Notes: a model not told the origin generated them from the letters alone. Shown: positions 6,193 through 14,857, numbered from the stretch's first letter. The stretch is DNA of 19,356 bases from Arenicella sp. (GCA_016763815.1 JAESTB010000012.1:1-19356); one strand, 5' to 3'. Program-made: numbers and translations.

Positions 6193-7521
6193 GTGTCTGC
6201 ACTAAGCGTGTCTAATACCACCATAGACACTATTGCGGCAATCGCCACACCGCCAGGAAAAGGTGGTGTGGGCGTTATACGCTTATCCGGCCCTAGAGCT
6301 CTAGAGCTCGGTGAACGTTTATCATCCAAAAAACTAACGCCAAGAACAGCGCATTACGCAAAATTTCGTGACCAGAGCGCTGATATTCTTGATACCGGTT
6401 TAGTTATTTTCTTTGTTGGGCCAAATTCATTTACCGGCGAAGATGTTGTTGAGCTTCAAGGGCATGGTGGCCCAGTCATTCAAGATCTCTTACTCAAGGA
6501 AGTTATTCGCTTAGGTGCGCGACAAGCTAGGGCTGGTGAGTTTTCAGAACGTGCTTTTTTGAACGACAAAATAGACTTAACACAGGCAGAAGCGATTGCC
6601 GATCTTATTGATAGTGCTACGGCTCAGGCGGCTAAAGGGGCCATGCGGTCGCTGCAAGGCGAGTTCTCGAATAAGGTTAATGACCTATTGAAGGAGTTAA
6701 TTTATTTGCGCATGTATGTAGAAGCCGCAATCGATTTCCCTGACGAGGAAATCGATTTTCTAGCTGACGATAAAATTCGCAATAGTATCGAAGCCTTACA
6801 AAGTAGTCTGGCCGATACGATTAAACAGGCAGGGCAAGGCGCAATATTACGCAATGGTTTACGCGTGGTGATTGCCGGAAAACCTAATGCTGGTAAGTCG
6901 AGCTTGCTAAATGCCTTGGCGGGCCATGATGCGGCGATTGTCAGTGATGTGGCTGGCACCACTCGAGACGTGGTTACCGAAACCATCGATATCGACGGCC
7001 TACCGGTGCATATTCTAGATACGGCGGGCTTGCGAGACAGCGATGATACCGTAGAGAAGATTGGTATCGCGCGCGCGCGCAAAGCAATCAGCGAAGCCGA
7101 CCATGTACTTCATATTATCGATGCAACTGAACCTGGGCCACACTCTGATATTGACCGTGATAATACCACGCTGGTATATAACAAGGTTGATCTAGAAACT
7201 TCGCTTGATGGCGACGGTCTAAGAGTATCAGCGCTAACTGGTTTTGGTTTAAGCGAGCTGCGTGATCACATAAAGGATTTGGCAGGTTACTCCCAAGATA
7301 ATGAAACTATTTTTACGGCACGGCGTCGACATCTTACCGCTCTCGCGGCCGCTCGTGATGCAGTAGAGCGAGGACTACAACAGCTTAAGCTTTACAATGC
7401 GGGAGAGTTGCTGGCAGATGAGTTATTGCAAGCGCAAGTCTCTCTAAACGAAATAACCGGTGAGTTCAGTGCTGACGATTTGCTGGGTGAAATATTCAGC
7501 GGTTTTTGTATTGGTAAGTAG
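6193..7521 (+). CDS. mnmE: tRNA modification GTPase MnmE (TrmE)
   Basis: With MnmG it installs aminomethyl-type groups at C5 of the wobble uridine (U34) of several tRNAs, using a tetrahydrofolate one-carbon unit. The N-terminal folate-binding domain starts IDTIAAIATPPGKGGVGVIR. The G domain has G1 GKPNAGKSS (229-237), G2 region GTTRD, G3 DTAGLR (276-281) and G4 NKVD (330-333). The protein ends in the invariant FCIGK, whose Cys is essential in the family. It has 442 residues, near normal length. The start is GTG 6193, eight bases after yidC. The MnmG partner is encoded about 3.7 kb downstream. The sequence contains a 13-base alternating CG run at 7068-7080 encoding ARAR. Confidence 0.97.
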   Translation: MSALSVSNTTIDTIAAIATPPGKGGVGVIRLSGPRALELGERLSSKKLTPRTAHYAKFRDQSADILDTGLVIFFVGPNSFTGEDVVELQGHGGPVIQDLLLKEVIRLGARQARAGEFSERAFLNDKIDLTQAEAIADLIDSATAQAAKGAMRSLQGEFSNKVNDLLKELIYLRMYVEAAIDFPDEEIDFLADDKIRNSIEALQSSLADTIKQAGQGAILRNGLRVVIAGKPNAGKSSLLNALAGHDAAIVSDVAGTTRDVVTETIDIDGLPVHILDTAGLRDSDDTVEKIGIARARKAISEADHVLHIIDATEPGPHSDIDRDNTTLVYNKVDLETSLDGDGLRVSALTGFGLSELRDHIKDLAGYSQDNETIFTARRRHLTALAAARDAVERGLQQLKLYNAGELLADELLQAQVSLNEITGEFSADDLLGEIFSGFCIGK

Positions 7522-7527
7522 TTTTTT

Positions 7528-7547
7528 AGTCACATTTTTTGACTTTT
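7528..7547 (+). terminator. Weak terminator-like hairpin after mnmE
   Basis: AGTCA (7528-7532) pairs with TGACT (7540-7544) around a T-rich seven-base loop, followed by TTTT. Only five pairs form, so it is a weak candidate for ending the yidC-mnmE transcript. Confidence 0.3.
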
Positions 7548-7647
7548 CCCCCACCGCGACCATTTAAGTATTAATAATTTCCCACCTTAAGGCTAGTCCC
7601 TATAGGGTTAATTATTATGCATTGATAACAATACTGGGAGTTGGGGA

Positions 7648-8250
7648 ATGGCAACACGAAATTTTTCTTTCGCGCTTATTGCCGCACTGTGTTTGCATGG
7701 TTTGCTGCTAGCTCAGAAATTAGCATTTAGGGAGGCCGTGCAAAATAAGCAGAGCTCGCTGAGAGTAACCATGCTCAAGCAGGAAACAGACCAGGCAGAG
7801 CCTGACGTTAAACAACAGGCTATTAAACCCGCCTCCCCTTCTATTAAATTGGATGACGTCATTGCTGTTAAGCCATCGAATAGCAATGATGTGGCAAGAA
7901 TTGCTATTCAAACATCTCCTCAAAGCACTTCGTTCAAACGTTGGTTAAGCTCTGAAACAGAGACATTTATTCGCCAAAACCCAGATTCAATGGCTAACTT
8001 TGACACGACCTTTGAAGAGTCAATACCGCATCAATCACCTAAAGAACTTTCGCCATATCACCCCAAATCTATCTCGCGAGGGAATACCACATTCGCCACC
8101 GAGCACAAAGGGAAAAGAACCTGCATGGTGAGAAATATCAATCTGCTTGATATTTCAGCGGGTCCGAGTTTCGTGGCTAAAGATTGTACAACAGAGAAGA
8201 AATTCGATCTTAAGCTCAACCGGCCAAATAATGGGTGGTCTCAGAGATAG
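7648..8250 (+). CDS. Hypothetical protein with TonB-like N-terminal anchor
   Basis: I do not recognise a family for the whole 200-residue protein. It begins with a short basic start and one hydrophobic helix (about 5-23, FALIAALCLHGLLLA), then an SLRVTM segment and a Pro/Gln/Lys-rich linker. This order recalls the N-terminus of TonB-type or other envelope bitopic proteins, but no C-terminal TonB domain is visible. The C-terminal 45 residues contain two Cys (in RTCMVRN and KDCTTEK) that could form a periplasmic disulfide. GGGAG lies eight bases before the ATG, which supports this start. It opens the block that separates mnmE from mnmG. A periplasmic location is inferred from the helix and the Cys pair only. 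Confidence 0.75.
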   Translation: MATRNFSFALIAALCLHGLLLAQKLAFREAVQNKQSSLRVTMLKQETDQAEPDVKQQAIKPASPSIKLDDVIAVKPSNSNDVARIAIQTSPQSTSFKRWLSSETETFIRQNPDSMANFDTTFEESIPHQSPKELSPYHPKSISRGNTTFATEHKGKRTCMVRNINLLDISAGPSFVAKDCTTEKKFDLKLNRPNNGWSQR

Positions 8251-8637
8251 TGTGAGCGCCGACACGGCCTAGGTCTTTATGACGTTAATAGACCATACGA
8301 TGATATCTCTGGCCGATTCACATTATTTTAATAGACAAATACATAGATAACGATATAAACTTCAATTAAGTGTTAGTTACTGGACATTTGGTCTGGTTTC
8401 TCAATTAAAACTTTGTTACAAGATGGTTATGCTTTTTGGGAATATCATCAATAACTAGTGTTCATGATTGGAGATATAACCTAGACATTAATAAGCGTGT
8501 ACTTACGCGACCGAGCTTTTTGCAGAAGAAACTCTCACATTTGGCTTTTTACTTATTTATATGTTGGCAATTATTATACCGATGCGGTTAAGCGCCACCT
8601 TTCTTTTCTCGAATTATAACTATTGACACTGTTTGCT
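8251..8637. other. Intergenic region without recognised genes
   Basis: This 387-base AT-rich stretch has no convincing open frame, RNA gene or terminator. Only weak dyads are visible: GGTCT/AGACC around 8272-8294 and GCGT/ACGC around 8500-8512. It may hold the promoter of the following cupin gene, but I cannot point to a clear -35/-10 pair. Confidence 0.5.
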
Positions 8638-8976
8638 ATGACTAGGCCACTAGAAACCTATTTTAAAGAGGGCTGCTTTATTGAAGAGTGGCACAACATA
8701 GCCGACGACGGCAATTGTTCAGTCGCAAGGGTGCGAGTGGAGGCCGGAAAAACTACCAAACTTCATTCACTCAAGCAGACCACAGAGCGCTATGTGATGT
8801 TGTCTGGAACGGCGTTGGTAACCGTTGGCGATACAGCTCGACAAGTAAATGAAGGTGATGTTGTGGTTATTAAACCTGATGAACCACAGAAAATCCAAAA
8901 TCAAAGCCAGGAAGATTTAATTTTTTTGGCCATCTGTACCCCACGTTTTTTAGTGGAAAACTATCGACAACTTTAA
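8638..8976 (+). CDS. Small single-domain cupin protein
   Basis: A 112-residue protein with the cupin beta-barrel pattern, nearest to the cupin half of mannose-6-phosphate isomerase or other sugar-nucleotide enzymes (start RPLETYFKEGCFIEEWHNI; motif 1 around LHSLKQTTERYVMLSG; motif 2 around EGDVVVIKPDEPQKIQN). The metal-binding set is incomplete: motif 1 keeps one His and the Glu, and the usual motif 2 His (PH in the family) is Gln here. It may bind ligand without metal, or use a different metal geometry. I chose ATG 8638; an in-frame TTG at 8623 would add five residues. Neither start has a good ribosome binding site. Function unknown; the neighbouring lipase genes give no clear link. Confidence 0.8.
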   Translation: MTRPLETYFKEGCFIEEWHNIADDGNCSVARVRVEAGKTTKLHSLKQTTERYVMLSGTALVTVGDTARQVNEGDVVVIKPDEPQKIQNQSQEDLIFLAICTPRFLVENYRQL

Positions 8977-9088
8977 ACCCTATCGATAACTAATAAGAGG
9001 GTGTGGCTTAACTGGAAGATCAATGGCCAAAAACACTCCAAAAAATAAATAAGTATAAATCTTTTTATAAACTCAAATGGAGACAACA

Positions 9089-10015
9089 ATGAAATACTCA
9101 TTACCAAAGCTCAGTATGTATTTGCTAAGCATTTCAATATTGCTTGTAAGCGCATCAGCGCAAGCAAATTATACTAAAACTAAATACCCTATTGTTCTTG
9201 TTCACGGCTTTTCAGGCTTTAATAATGTCGGTGGTTTGATTGGGTATTTTCATACAATACCCTACAACTTACGCCGTTCAGGAGCTAAGGTTTACACACC
9301 GTCAGTGTCGGCATTTAACTCATCTGAAGCGCGTGGTCAGCAGCTTGCCAACTATTTAATGACATTGCCAGAGAGCAAGTTTAATTTAATTGGTCATAGT
9401 CAAGGCTCACCAACCTCTAGAGTCGCGGCTTCATTAGTGCCGAACAAAGTGGCGTCAGTTACGTCGGTCAATGGCGTTAATGGAGGCTCAAAAGTGGCCG
9501 ACATGTTATTGGGTATAGTGCCTAGTGGCGTTGGTCAGAATGCGATTGCGGGTATTTTGAATGCGGCTGGAAACTTAATTAACTTTTTTTCTGGTAGTAA
9601 CAACCCTCAAGATGCATTAGCCAGCGCAAATGCCTTAAGTACACAAGGCACCATGCAACTAAATCAGGCACTTGGTAACAAAGGCATTAGTAGTAATAAC
9701 TGTAGCTCTATATCTGAAAACGTAAATATTAATGGATATAATATCAAAATGTTTTCTTGGTCAGGCGACCGAGTTTTTACTAACTTTTTCGATTTTACTG
9801 ACGGCTTTTTAGGTGCTACATCGTTAGCATTTGGGTTTGAGCAAAACGATGGTTTAGTTAGTACCTGTTCGTCAAAGCTTGGAAAGGTTATTAGCACTAG
9901 TTACAAAACTAACCATGTTGATGCGATTAACCATTTGTTTGGAGTACGCGGTTGGACCAACCCCGTATCTCTTTACCGCTCTCAAGCAAATCGCTTAAAG
10001 AATAAGAACCTCTAA
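9089..10015 (+). CDS. lipA: Secreted triacylglycerol lipase, family I (Pseudomonas LipA type)
   Basis: An alpha/beta hydrolase that hydrolyses triacylglycerols outside the cell. Residues 1-26 are a Sec signal peptide ending SASAQA. The mature protein starts with the family block YPIVLVHGFSGF. The catalytic triad is Ser104 (GHSQG), Asp254 (NDGLV) and His276 (TNHVD), with the same 22-residue Asp-His spacing as Pseudomonas aeruginosa lipase. Cys205 and Cys260 match its disulfide. Asp278 matches a calcium ligand; the Gln that supplies another ligand there is His282 here. GGAG six bases before ATG 9089 fixes this start over the in-frame ATG at 9077. The end RSQANRLKNKNL is typical. The foldase gene starts two bases after its stop. 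Secretion by a type II system is expected from the family but is not encoded here. Confidence 0.95.
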   Translation: MKYSLPKLSMYLLSISILLVSASAQANYTKTKYPIVLVHGFSGFNNVGGLIGYFHTIPYNLRRSGAKVYTPSVSAFNSSEARGQQLANYLMTLPESKFNLIGHSQGSPTSRVAASLVPNKVASVTSVNGVNGGSKVADMLLGIVPSGVGQNAIAGILNAAGNLINFFSGSNNPQDALASANALSTQGTMQLNQALGNKGISSNNCSSISENVNINGYNIKMFSWSGDRVFTNFFDFTDGFLGATSLAFGFEQNDGLVSTCSSKLGKVISTSYKTNHVDAINHLFGVRGWTNPVSLYRSQANRLKNKNL

Positions 10016-10017
10016 GC

Positions 10018-11103
10018 ATGCTTCAGAATAGGCAGCGCCAAGTTATATTGGCGTCGTTGTTATTAACAGTGCTGGCTTTGTCAGCACTGTTTCTTTTGGG
10101 GGAACGCAACGAGCAAGTGAACCCTCAAGGGTCTATAGAGTCGACCATAGTCAGCCCGGTCTTGGCTGAAAATAATCAGTTAATCGAGACATCTGCTCGG
10201 ATAATAGAGCAATCTTTAGACGTTATATCAACACCGAGCGAACACGATCAGCTTGTTATCTCTGAGGCTTTAGAGGGCACCAGTATTGATGGGGCCCTTA
10301 GAGCTGATGCTAGCGGAAACCTAATATTAGAGCTCGGCGTAAGAGACTTCTTTGACTACTTTTTAAGTATCGCTGATGATGTTGGCGCCCAGCAGGCAAT
10401 CGCTGAAATAGAACGATACGCACTAAGCTACTTGCCTGAACCGGCTAGCCTACAAGCGGTTGAGTTATTGGAGAACTACTTACGCTATAAACAAGGCGAA
10501 TTTCAAATTCAACAAACACCAATAACGCAGGAAACCTTAAGCGACAGTGACGCATTGCAACTCTTGAGAACAAGTTTTGATCAGTTGAAGCAAAAGCGTC
10601 AAGCTCTCTTTAGCCCAACACAAGATCAAGCACTGTTTGGATTAGAAGACACTTATGCCAACCACACCTTATCAAGCCTTGAGTTAATGGCTGACCAAGA
10701 CACGACTGATGAGCAAAAACGAGAGAGTCTGCTTGATCTGGAGTCGCGGTTACCAAGCGATGTTTCGGCAAGTTTTGCAGAAACCAGAGACAACCGTGAA
10801 TATCAGCAGAATATAGAGGCTGAGATAGCCTCAGACAAAGGTGATGCGGAAATTTATGAGACGCTTCGATTACAAGGAGTAGAGCAACAACAAATAGACT
10901 CTATTCTCGCCAGACGTCAGCAACAGCGCCAGTTCGATAGTACTTACCTGCGCTATCAAAGCAAAAAAAACAGTCTAAGCCAGATAGGTTTGGAGCCGGG
11001 AACAAGTGCTTATCAAACACGCTTAAGTGCCCTACAAAATCAACTTTTCTCCAGCCCTGAAGACCGAACCCAGGCAGTACTAAGGGATTTAAGGCAAGAT
11101 TAA
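10018..11103 (+). CDS. lifO: Lipase-specific foldase (Lif, lipase chaperone)
   Basis: A steric chaperone, anchored in the inner membrane and facing the periplasm, that folds the lipase encoded just upstream. It has a short N-in segment, one membrane helix (about 9-27, VILASLLLTVLALSALFLL), a variable linker, and a long helical domain rich in Gln, Glu and Arg. The essential Lif motif RxxFDY(F/C)LS is RDFFDYFLS at residues 109-117, preceded by the typical EGTSIDGALRADASGNLIL. The residue after LS is Ile rather than the usual Ala. The length (361) fits the family. It starts two bases after the lipase stop, without a strong ribosome binding site, so translational coupling is likely. A one-to-one lipase/foldase pair is the known arrangement. 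Confidence 0.95.
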   Translation: MLQNRQRQVILASLLLTVLALSALFLLGERNEQVNPQGSIESTIVSPVLAENNQLIETSARIIEQSLDVISTPSEHDQLVISEALEGTSIDGALRADASGNLILELGVRDFFDYFLSIADDVGAQQAIAEIERYALSYLPEPASLQAVELLENYLRYKQGEFQIQQTPITQETLSDSDALQLLRTSFDQLKQKRQALFSPTQDQALFGLEDTYANHTLSSLELMADQDTTDEQKRESLLDLESRLPSDVSASFAETRDNREYQQNIEAEIASDKGDAEIYETLRLQGVEQQQIDSILARRQQQRQFDSTYLRYQSKKNSLSQIGLEPGTSAYQTRLSALQNQLFSSPEDRTQAVLRDLRQD

Positions 11104-11188
11104 GTCATAAAAACTTACCATTACAATTAGTCACTAGCTTAGCAAAGCGTTAAAATCATCATAATATAGAATCGGCACAGCTCATTGG

Positions 11189-11211
11189 TCGGTGTAAATA
11201 ATTCGGTGTAA
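11189..11211 (+). repeat. Direct repeat upstream of mnmG
   Basis: TCGGTGTAA occurs at 11189-11197 and again at 11203-11211, 14 bases apart, just before the mnmG start. It could be a regulator site or leader element, but could also be chance. Confidence 0.4.
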
Positions 11212-11227
11212 GTAGGTTTTAACTAGT

Positions 11228-13108
11228 ATGTTTCACTCGGAATCTTTTGACGTTATTGTAATTGGCGGTGGCCACGCAGGCACCGAAGCGGCGCTTGCTT
11301 CAGCACGCACTGGTGCGCGTACACTGTTGCTTACCCATAATATTGAAACAATTGGCCAGATGTCATGCAACCCTGCAATAGGCGGTATCGGCAAAGGTCA
11401 CATCGTTAAAGAGATCGATGCAATGGGGGGCGTGATGGCTGAAGCCGCTGATAGAGGCGGTATTCAATTTCGCACCTTAAATGCTCGAAAAGGCCCCGCC
11501 GTGAGAGCAACGCGAGCGCAGGCCGACCGTGTTTTGTATAAGGCTGCGGTACGTGAAGTTGTCGGAAACCAAGAAAACCTATCATTATTTCAGCAATCGG
11601 CTGACGACCTAATTATTGAAAACGGTCGAGTTACTGGCGTGGTTACGCAAATGGGGTTGAAGTTCAAAGCCAAGACAGTGGTATTAACCACCGGCACTTT
11701 TTTGGGTGGGATTATTCATATTGGTATGGAGAATTTTCAAGGTGGCCGTGCTGGCGACCCTCCGTCTAACGCCTTGGCGGCGCGCTTGCGTGAAATGCCG
11801 TTTACCTTTGGTCGCTTGAAAACAGGCACGCCAGCTAGACTAGATGCCCGAACTATTGATTTTTCAAAACTAGAGGAGCAACCCGGTGATACACCCTGCC
11901 CTGTGTTTTCGTTTCTAGGTGATGTGTCACAACACCCGCAACAAGTTAACTGTTATATAACGCACACTAACAAAACAACTCACGATATTATTCGCACTGG
12001 TTTAGACCGGTCACCTTTATACGCAGGGGTGATCGAAGGCGTTGGGCCACGTTATTGCCCGTCGATCGAGGATAAAATCGTACGCTTCGCTGATAAAGAT
12101 TCTCATCAAATCTTTGTCGAGCCCGAAGGTTTAAAAACCCATGAGGTGTATCCGAATGGTATTTCCACCTCGTTACCATATGATGTTCAGTTCAGTTTTA
12201 TACGTTCGATCGTGGGCTTTGAAAACGCTCAAATTGTACGACCAGGCTATGCGATCGAATATGATTTCTTCGACCCGCGAGGTTTAAAACCTACGCTTGA
12301 AACAAAATACGTAGACGGCTTGTTTTTCGCGGGCCAAATAAATGGCACAACCGGCTATGAGGAGGCCGGTGGACAAGGTTTATTGGCGGGCTTAAACGCA
12401 GCGCGTCAATCGCGAGACCAAGAAGGTTGGTACCCAACACGAGATCAAGCGTATATTGGCGTGTTGGTCGATGATTTAATCACTATGGGCACCAAAGAAC
12501 CCTACCGCATGTTTACCTCAAGAGCGGAGTACCGACTTATATTGAGAGAAGATAATGCAGATCTACATTTGACTGAGAAAGCCCGAGACCTCGGTTTAGT
12601 CGGCGATGTTCGTTGGGCCGCTTTTTGTCAGAAGCGCGAATCGATTGATCGTGAAAAACAAAGAATGAATAGCACTTGGGTTCGCCCAGAGACGGTTTCA
12701 GATGAAATTGCCCGAGACATTATTGGTGATACGCTAAAGAAAGAAGCTAATTTGATGCAATTATTGCGCCGCCCAGAAGTTACGTATCAGCGTTTGATGA
12801 CCTTACCTGGCGCAGGTGAAGCGGTGAGCGATCCGAAAGTGGCCGAACAGCTCGAGATTCAAGCTAAGTATCACGGCTATATAGAACGCCAGTATGCTGA
12901 AGTTGAAAAACAAAAGAGTAATGAGACAAGCGCCCTTAGCGTTACTATGGACTATTCATTAGTCAAAGGCCTTTCGAATGAAGTGGTACAAAAGCTAAAT
13001 GAACATAAGCCAACAACCATTGGTCAAGCGTCGAGAATATCTGGCATCACTCCAGCCGCCGTGTCCTTGTTGCTTGTGTATTTAAAAAAGCGAGGCAAAG
13101 CGGCATAG
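11228..13108 (+). CDS. mnmG: tRNA uridine-34 carboxymethylaminomethyl synthase MnmG (GidA)
   Basis: The FAD- and NADH-dependent partner of MnmE in wobble-uridine modification. The Rossmann FAD motif is IGGGHAGTEAA (12-22). Further family signatures are MSCNPAIGGIGKGH, RTLNARKGPAVRATRAQ, GLKTGTPAR-like RLKTGTPAR, and GTTGYEEAGGQGL. The C-terminal helical domain that binds tRNA and MnmE ends with ISGITPAAVSLLLVYLKKRG. At 626 residues it is full length. ATG 11228 gives the usual MFHSESFDVIVIGGG start; no strong ribosome binding site is visible. In relatives it often follows mnmE directly. Here four genes intervene, so it likely has its own promoter in 11104-11227. Confidence 0.98.
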   Translation: MFHSESFDVIVIGGGHAGTEAALASARTGARTLLLTHNIETIGQMSCNPAIGGIGKGHIVKEIDAMGGVMAEAADRGGIQFRTLNARKGPAVRATRAQADRVLYKAAVREVVGNQENLSLFQQSADDLIIENGRVTGVVTQMGLKFKAKTVVLTTGTFLGGIIHIGMENFQGGRAGDPPSNALAARLREMPFTFGRLKTGTPARLDARTIDFSKLEEQPGDTPCPVFSFLGDVSQHPQQVNCYITHTNKTTHDIIRTGLDRSPLYAGVIEGVGPRYCPSIEDKIVRFADKDSHQIFVEPEGLKTHEVYPNGISTSLPYDVQFSFIRSIVGFENAQIVRPGYAIEYDFFDPRGLKPTLETKYVDGLFFAGQINGTTGYEEAGGQGLLAGLNAARQSRDQEGWYPTRDQAYIGVLVDDLITMGTKEPYRMFTSRAEYRLILREDNADLHLTEKARDLGLVGDVRWAAFCQKRESIDREKQRMNSTWVRPETVSDEIARDIIGDTLKKEANLMQLLRRPEVTYQRLMTLPGAGEAVSDPKVAEQLEIQAKYHGYIERQYAEVEKQKSNETSALSVTMDYSLVKGLSNEVVQKLNEHKPTTIGQASRISGITPAAVSLLLVYLKKRGKAA

Positions 13109-13130
13109 TCAACAAAGTAGACCCAATTAT

Positions 13131-13167
13131 CGCCATTAGTAAAAAATGGCGAACTAATGGCCTTTTT
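13131..13167 (+). terminator. Terminator-like element with two competing hairpins after mnmG
   Basis: GCCATTAG (13132-13139) pairs with CTAATGGC (13154-13161) and is followed by CTTTTT, as in an intrinsic terminator. The same left arm can instead pair as CGCCATT (13131-13137) with AATGGCG (13145-13151). The two folds exclude each other. It lies 22 bases after the mnmG stop and about 70 bases before rsmG, so it could end or attenuate read-through into rsmG-parA-parB. Confidence 0.6.
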
Positions 13168-13235
13168 AAAAGCCGTTCGTTTAAGGTTTCGCTTAGTAAC
13201 CCGCATCCCTTATAATCATCGACCGAGTTACACAT

Positions 13236-13931
13236 ATGCCTGCGGCTAAAACCCGGCGTAAAACACATGGCATCGCAATGAATGATACAAGTACCGCGAC
13301 TCAGAAAATGCTGGCCGAGCGCATAAAGCAAGGAATGGACTCACTCGATGTGTCTTACGGTGATGAGGCGATTGAAAAACTAGTAGCTTATATGGAGTTA
13401 CTCGCTGAGTGGAATAAAACTCACAATCTAACCTCCGTAGATGATTTGGAAGAGATGCTTAGCATTCATATTTTCGACAGTGCTAGTATTAAGCCATACA
13501 TGAAAGGCGCGAGCCTGTTGGATGTTGGCAGTGGCGCAGGTCTGCCGGGTATGATTCTGGCTATTTTATCACCTGCACTACAAGTCACCTCGGTCGAATC
13601 AAGAAACAAGAAAGCGCAATTTCAAATGTACGCTGCAAACAAGCTACGGTTGAAGAATTTCAAAGTTGAAAACGTACGCATCGAAGAATTTGAACCCAAA
13701 GAAAAGTTTTCCATGGTTACCTCTCGAGCGTTCTCGAGTATTGAGGATTTCGTCAACGGCTCAAAGCAGACGATAGCTCCTAACGGTCGTTGGCTAGCCA
13801 TGAAGGGCTTAGTTCCAAAGGAAGAATTGAAAGTTCTCAAGAAGATGAACCTGAAATTTGATACCTTTGCACTTAAGGTTCCAGAACTTGATGCACAGCG
13901 CAACCTTGTTGTTATAGATGCGCCCAAGTAA
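13236..13931 (+). CDS. rsmG: 16S rRNA (guanine-527-N7)-methyltransferase RsmG (GidB)
   Basis: Methylates N7 of G527 in 16S rRNA using S-adenosylmethionine; loss in other bacteria gives low-level streptomycin resistance. The Rossmann SAM-binding motif is LLDVGSGAGLPGM (94-106). Other family blocks are EWNKTHNLTSV, HIFDSA, VTSRAFSSIEDF and the C-terminal VPELDAQRNLVVI. From ATG 13236 it has 231 residues; E. coli RsmG has 207. An in-frame ATG at 13278 gives 217 residues and could be the true start, since the first 14 residues are basic and not family-like. It leads into parA after 64 bases, probably one operon rsmG-parA-parB. Confidence 0.95.
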   Translation: MPAAKTRRKTHGIAMNDTSTATQKMLAERIKQGMDSLDVSYGDEAIEKLVAYMELLAEWNKTHNLTSVDDLEEMLSIHIFDSASIKPYMKGASLLDVGSGAGLPGMILAILSPALQVTSVESRNKKAQFQMYAANKLRLKNFKVENVRIEEFEPKEKFSMVTSRAFSSIEDFVNGSKQTIAPNGRWLAMKGLVPKEELKVLKKMNLKFDTFALKVPELDAQRNLVVIDAPK

Positions 13932-13995
13932 AAGAGATTCAATAATACAAACAAAAACAAAGCTCGGCGGCTAAACGCTCGCCACGACAAATACT

Positions 13996-14790
13996 ATGGC
14001 CAAAGTAATTTCAGTAACAAACCAGAAGGGTGGCGTTGGAAAAACCACGAGTAGTATTAATTTATCGGTGGCACTTGTTTTACGGAAAAAGCGAATATTG
14101 CTGCTGGATATGGACCCACAAGGTAACGCCAGCGTTGGTTTAGGTATTGATACTGACGAATTAGACGAGACTATCTATGATGTGTTGTTAAATGAAACGA
14201 GTGCCAAAGAGGCCATCGTAAAAACAGAAAGTGGCGTTGATGTTATGACGGCTAATGGTGATTTGGCCGGAGCGCAAGTTGAGCTATTAAATGAGATTGG
14301 CCGAGAGCTTCGCTTGAAGAAAGCACTCGTCGCAGTCCAAGATGATTATGACTATATTTTCATCGATTGCCCGCCAGCACTCAATGTGCTTACTGTAAAC
14401 GCTTTAGTGGCATCAAACTCAGTCATGATCCCGATGCAGTGCGAATACTTCGCGTTAGAAGGTTTGAGCGCTTTGGTTTCAACTATTCGAGCTATTCGAG
14501 AAACGCTTAATCCGTCGCTCAAGATTGAAGGTTTGCTTCGAACCATGTTCGACAAGCGTAATGGCCTTTCAGGTGAAGTAAGTAAGCAATTGCAAAATCA
14601 CTTTGGAGACAAGGTGTACCAAACCGTGATCCCGCGTAATGTTCGTTTGGCGGAAGCACCCAGCTATGGTGAGTCGGCTATCACTTATGCGCCAAGCTCT
14701 AAAGGAGCTAAGGCCTACCTAAATCTGGCCGACGAAATATTGGCAATCGCAGAGCGAAAAGCCGATAAAGCAACTTCAGCGACGGCCTAG
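13996..14790 (+). CDS. parA: Chromosome partitioning ATPase ParA (Soj)
   Basis: A dynamic ATPase that binds the nucleoid and pulls ParB-parS complexes apart. The deviant Walker A motif KGGVGKTT is at residues 11-18, with Walker B-like LLLDMDPQGNAS and the IDCPPALNVLT block following. There is no N-terminal helix-turn-helix extension, so it is the chromosomal type (264 residues) rather than a large plasmid ParA. No clear ribosome binding site precedes the ATG. The typical C-terminus GAKAYLNLADEIL is present. It is followed by parB, and its target site parS lies at the left end of the window. Confidence 0.97.
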   Translation: MAKVISVTNQKGGVGKTTSSINLSVALVLRKKRILLLDMDPQGNASVGLGIDTDELDETIYDVLLNETSAKEAIVKTESGVDVMTANGDLAGAQVELLNEIGRELRLKKALVAVQDDYDYIFIDCPPALNVLTVNALVASNSVMIPMQCEYFALEGLSALVSTIRAIRETLNPSLKIEGLLRTMFDKRNGLSGEVSKQLQNHFGDKVYQTVIPRNVRLAEAPSYGESAITYAPSSKGAKAYLNLADEILAIAERKADKATSATA

Positions 14791-14857
14791 AGCTTGTAAT
14801 GATCCTAGATTTTATAATGAGTTTAGAGCTAATCTAACAGCACAGAGTTAAATAGTT

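Noticed and set aside
7068..7080. 13-base alternating CG run with Z-DNA potential
   Set aside because: It encodes ARAR inside MnmE and is too short to call functional.
7598..7607. Palindrome CCCTATAGGG upstream of the hypothetical gene
   Set aside because: Only ten bases with no associated promoter motif; chance is likely.
11227..11242. TGTTTCAC half of a parS-like site at the mnmG start
   Set aside because: The right half does not match, and the bases encode the conserved MFH start of MnmG.
13622..13990. 122-residue minus-strand frame opposite rsmG
   Set aside because: Fully antisense to a well-conserved gene; composition reflects the rsmG codons.
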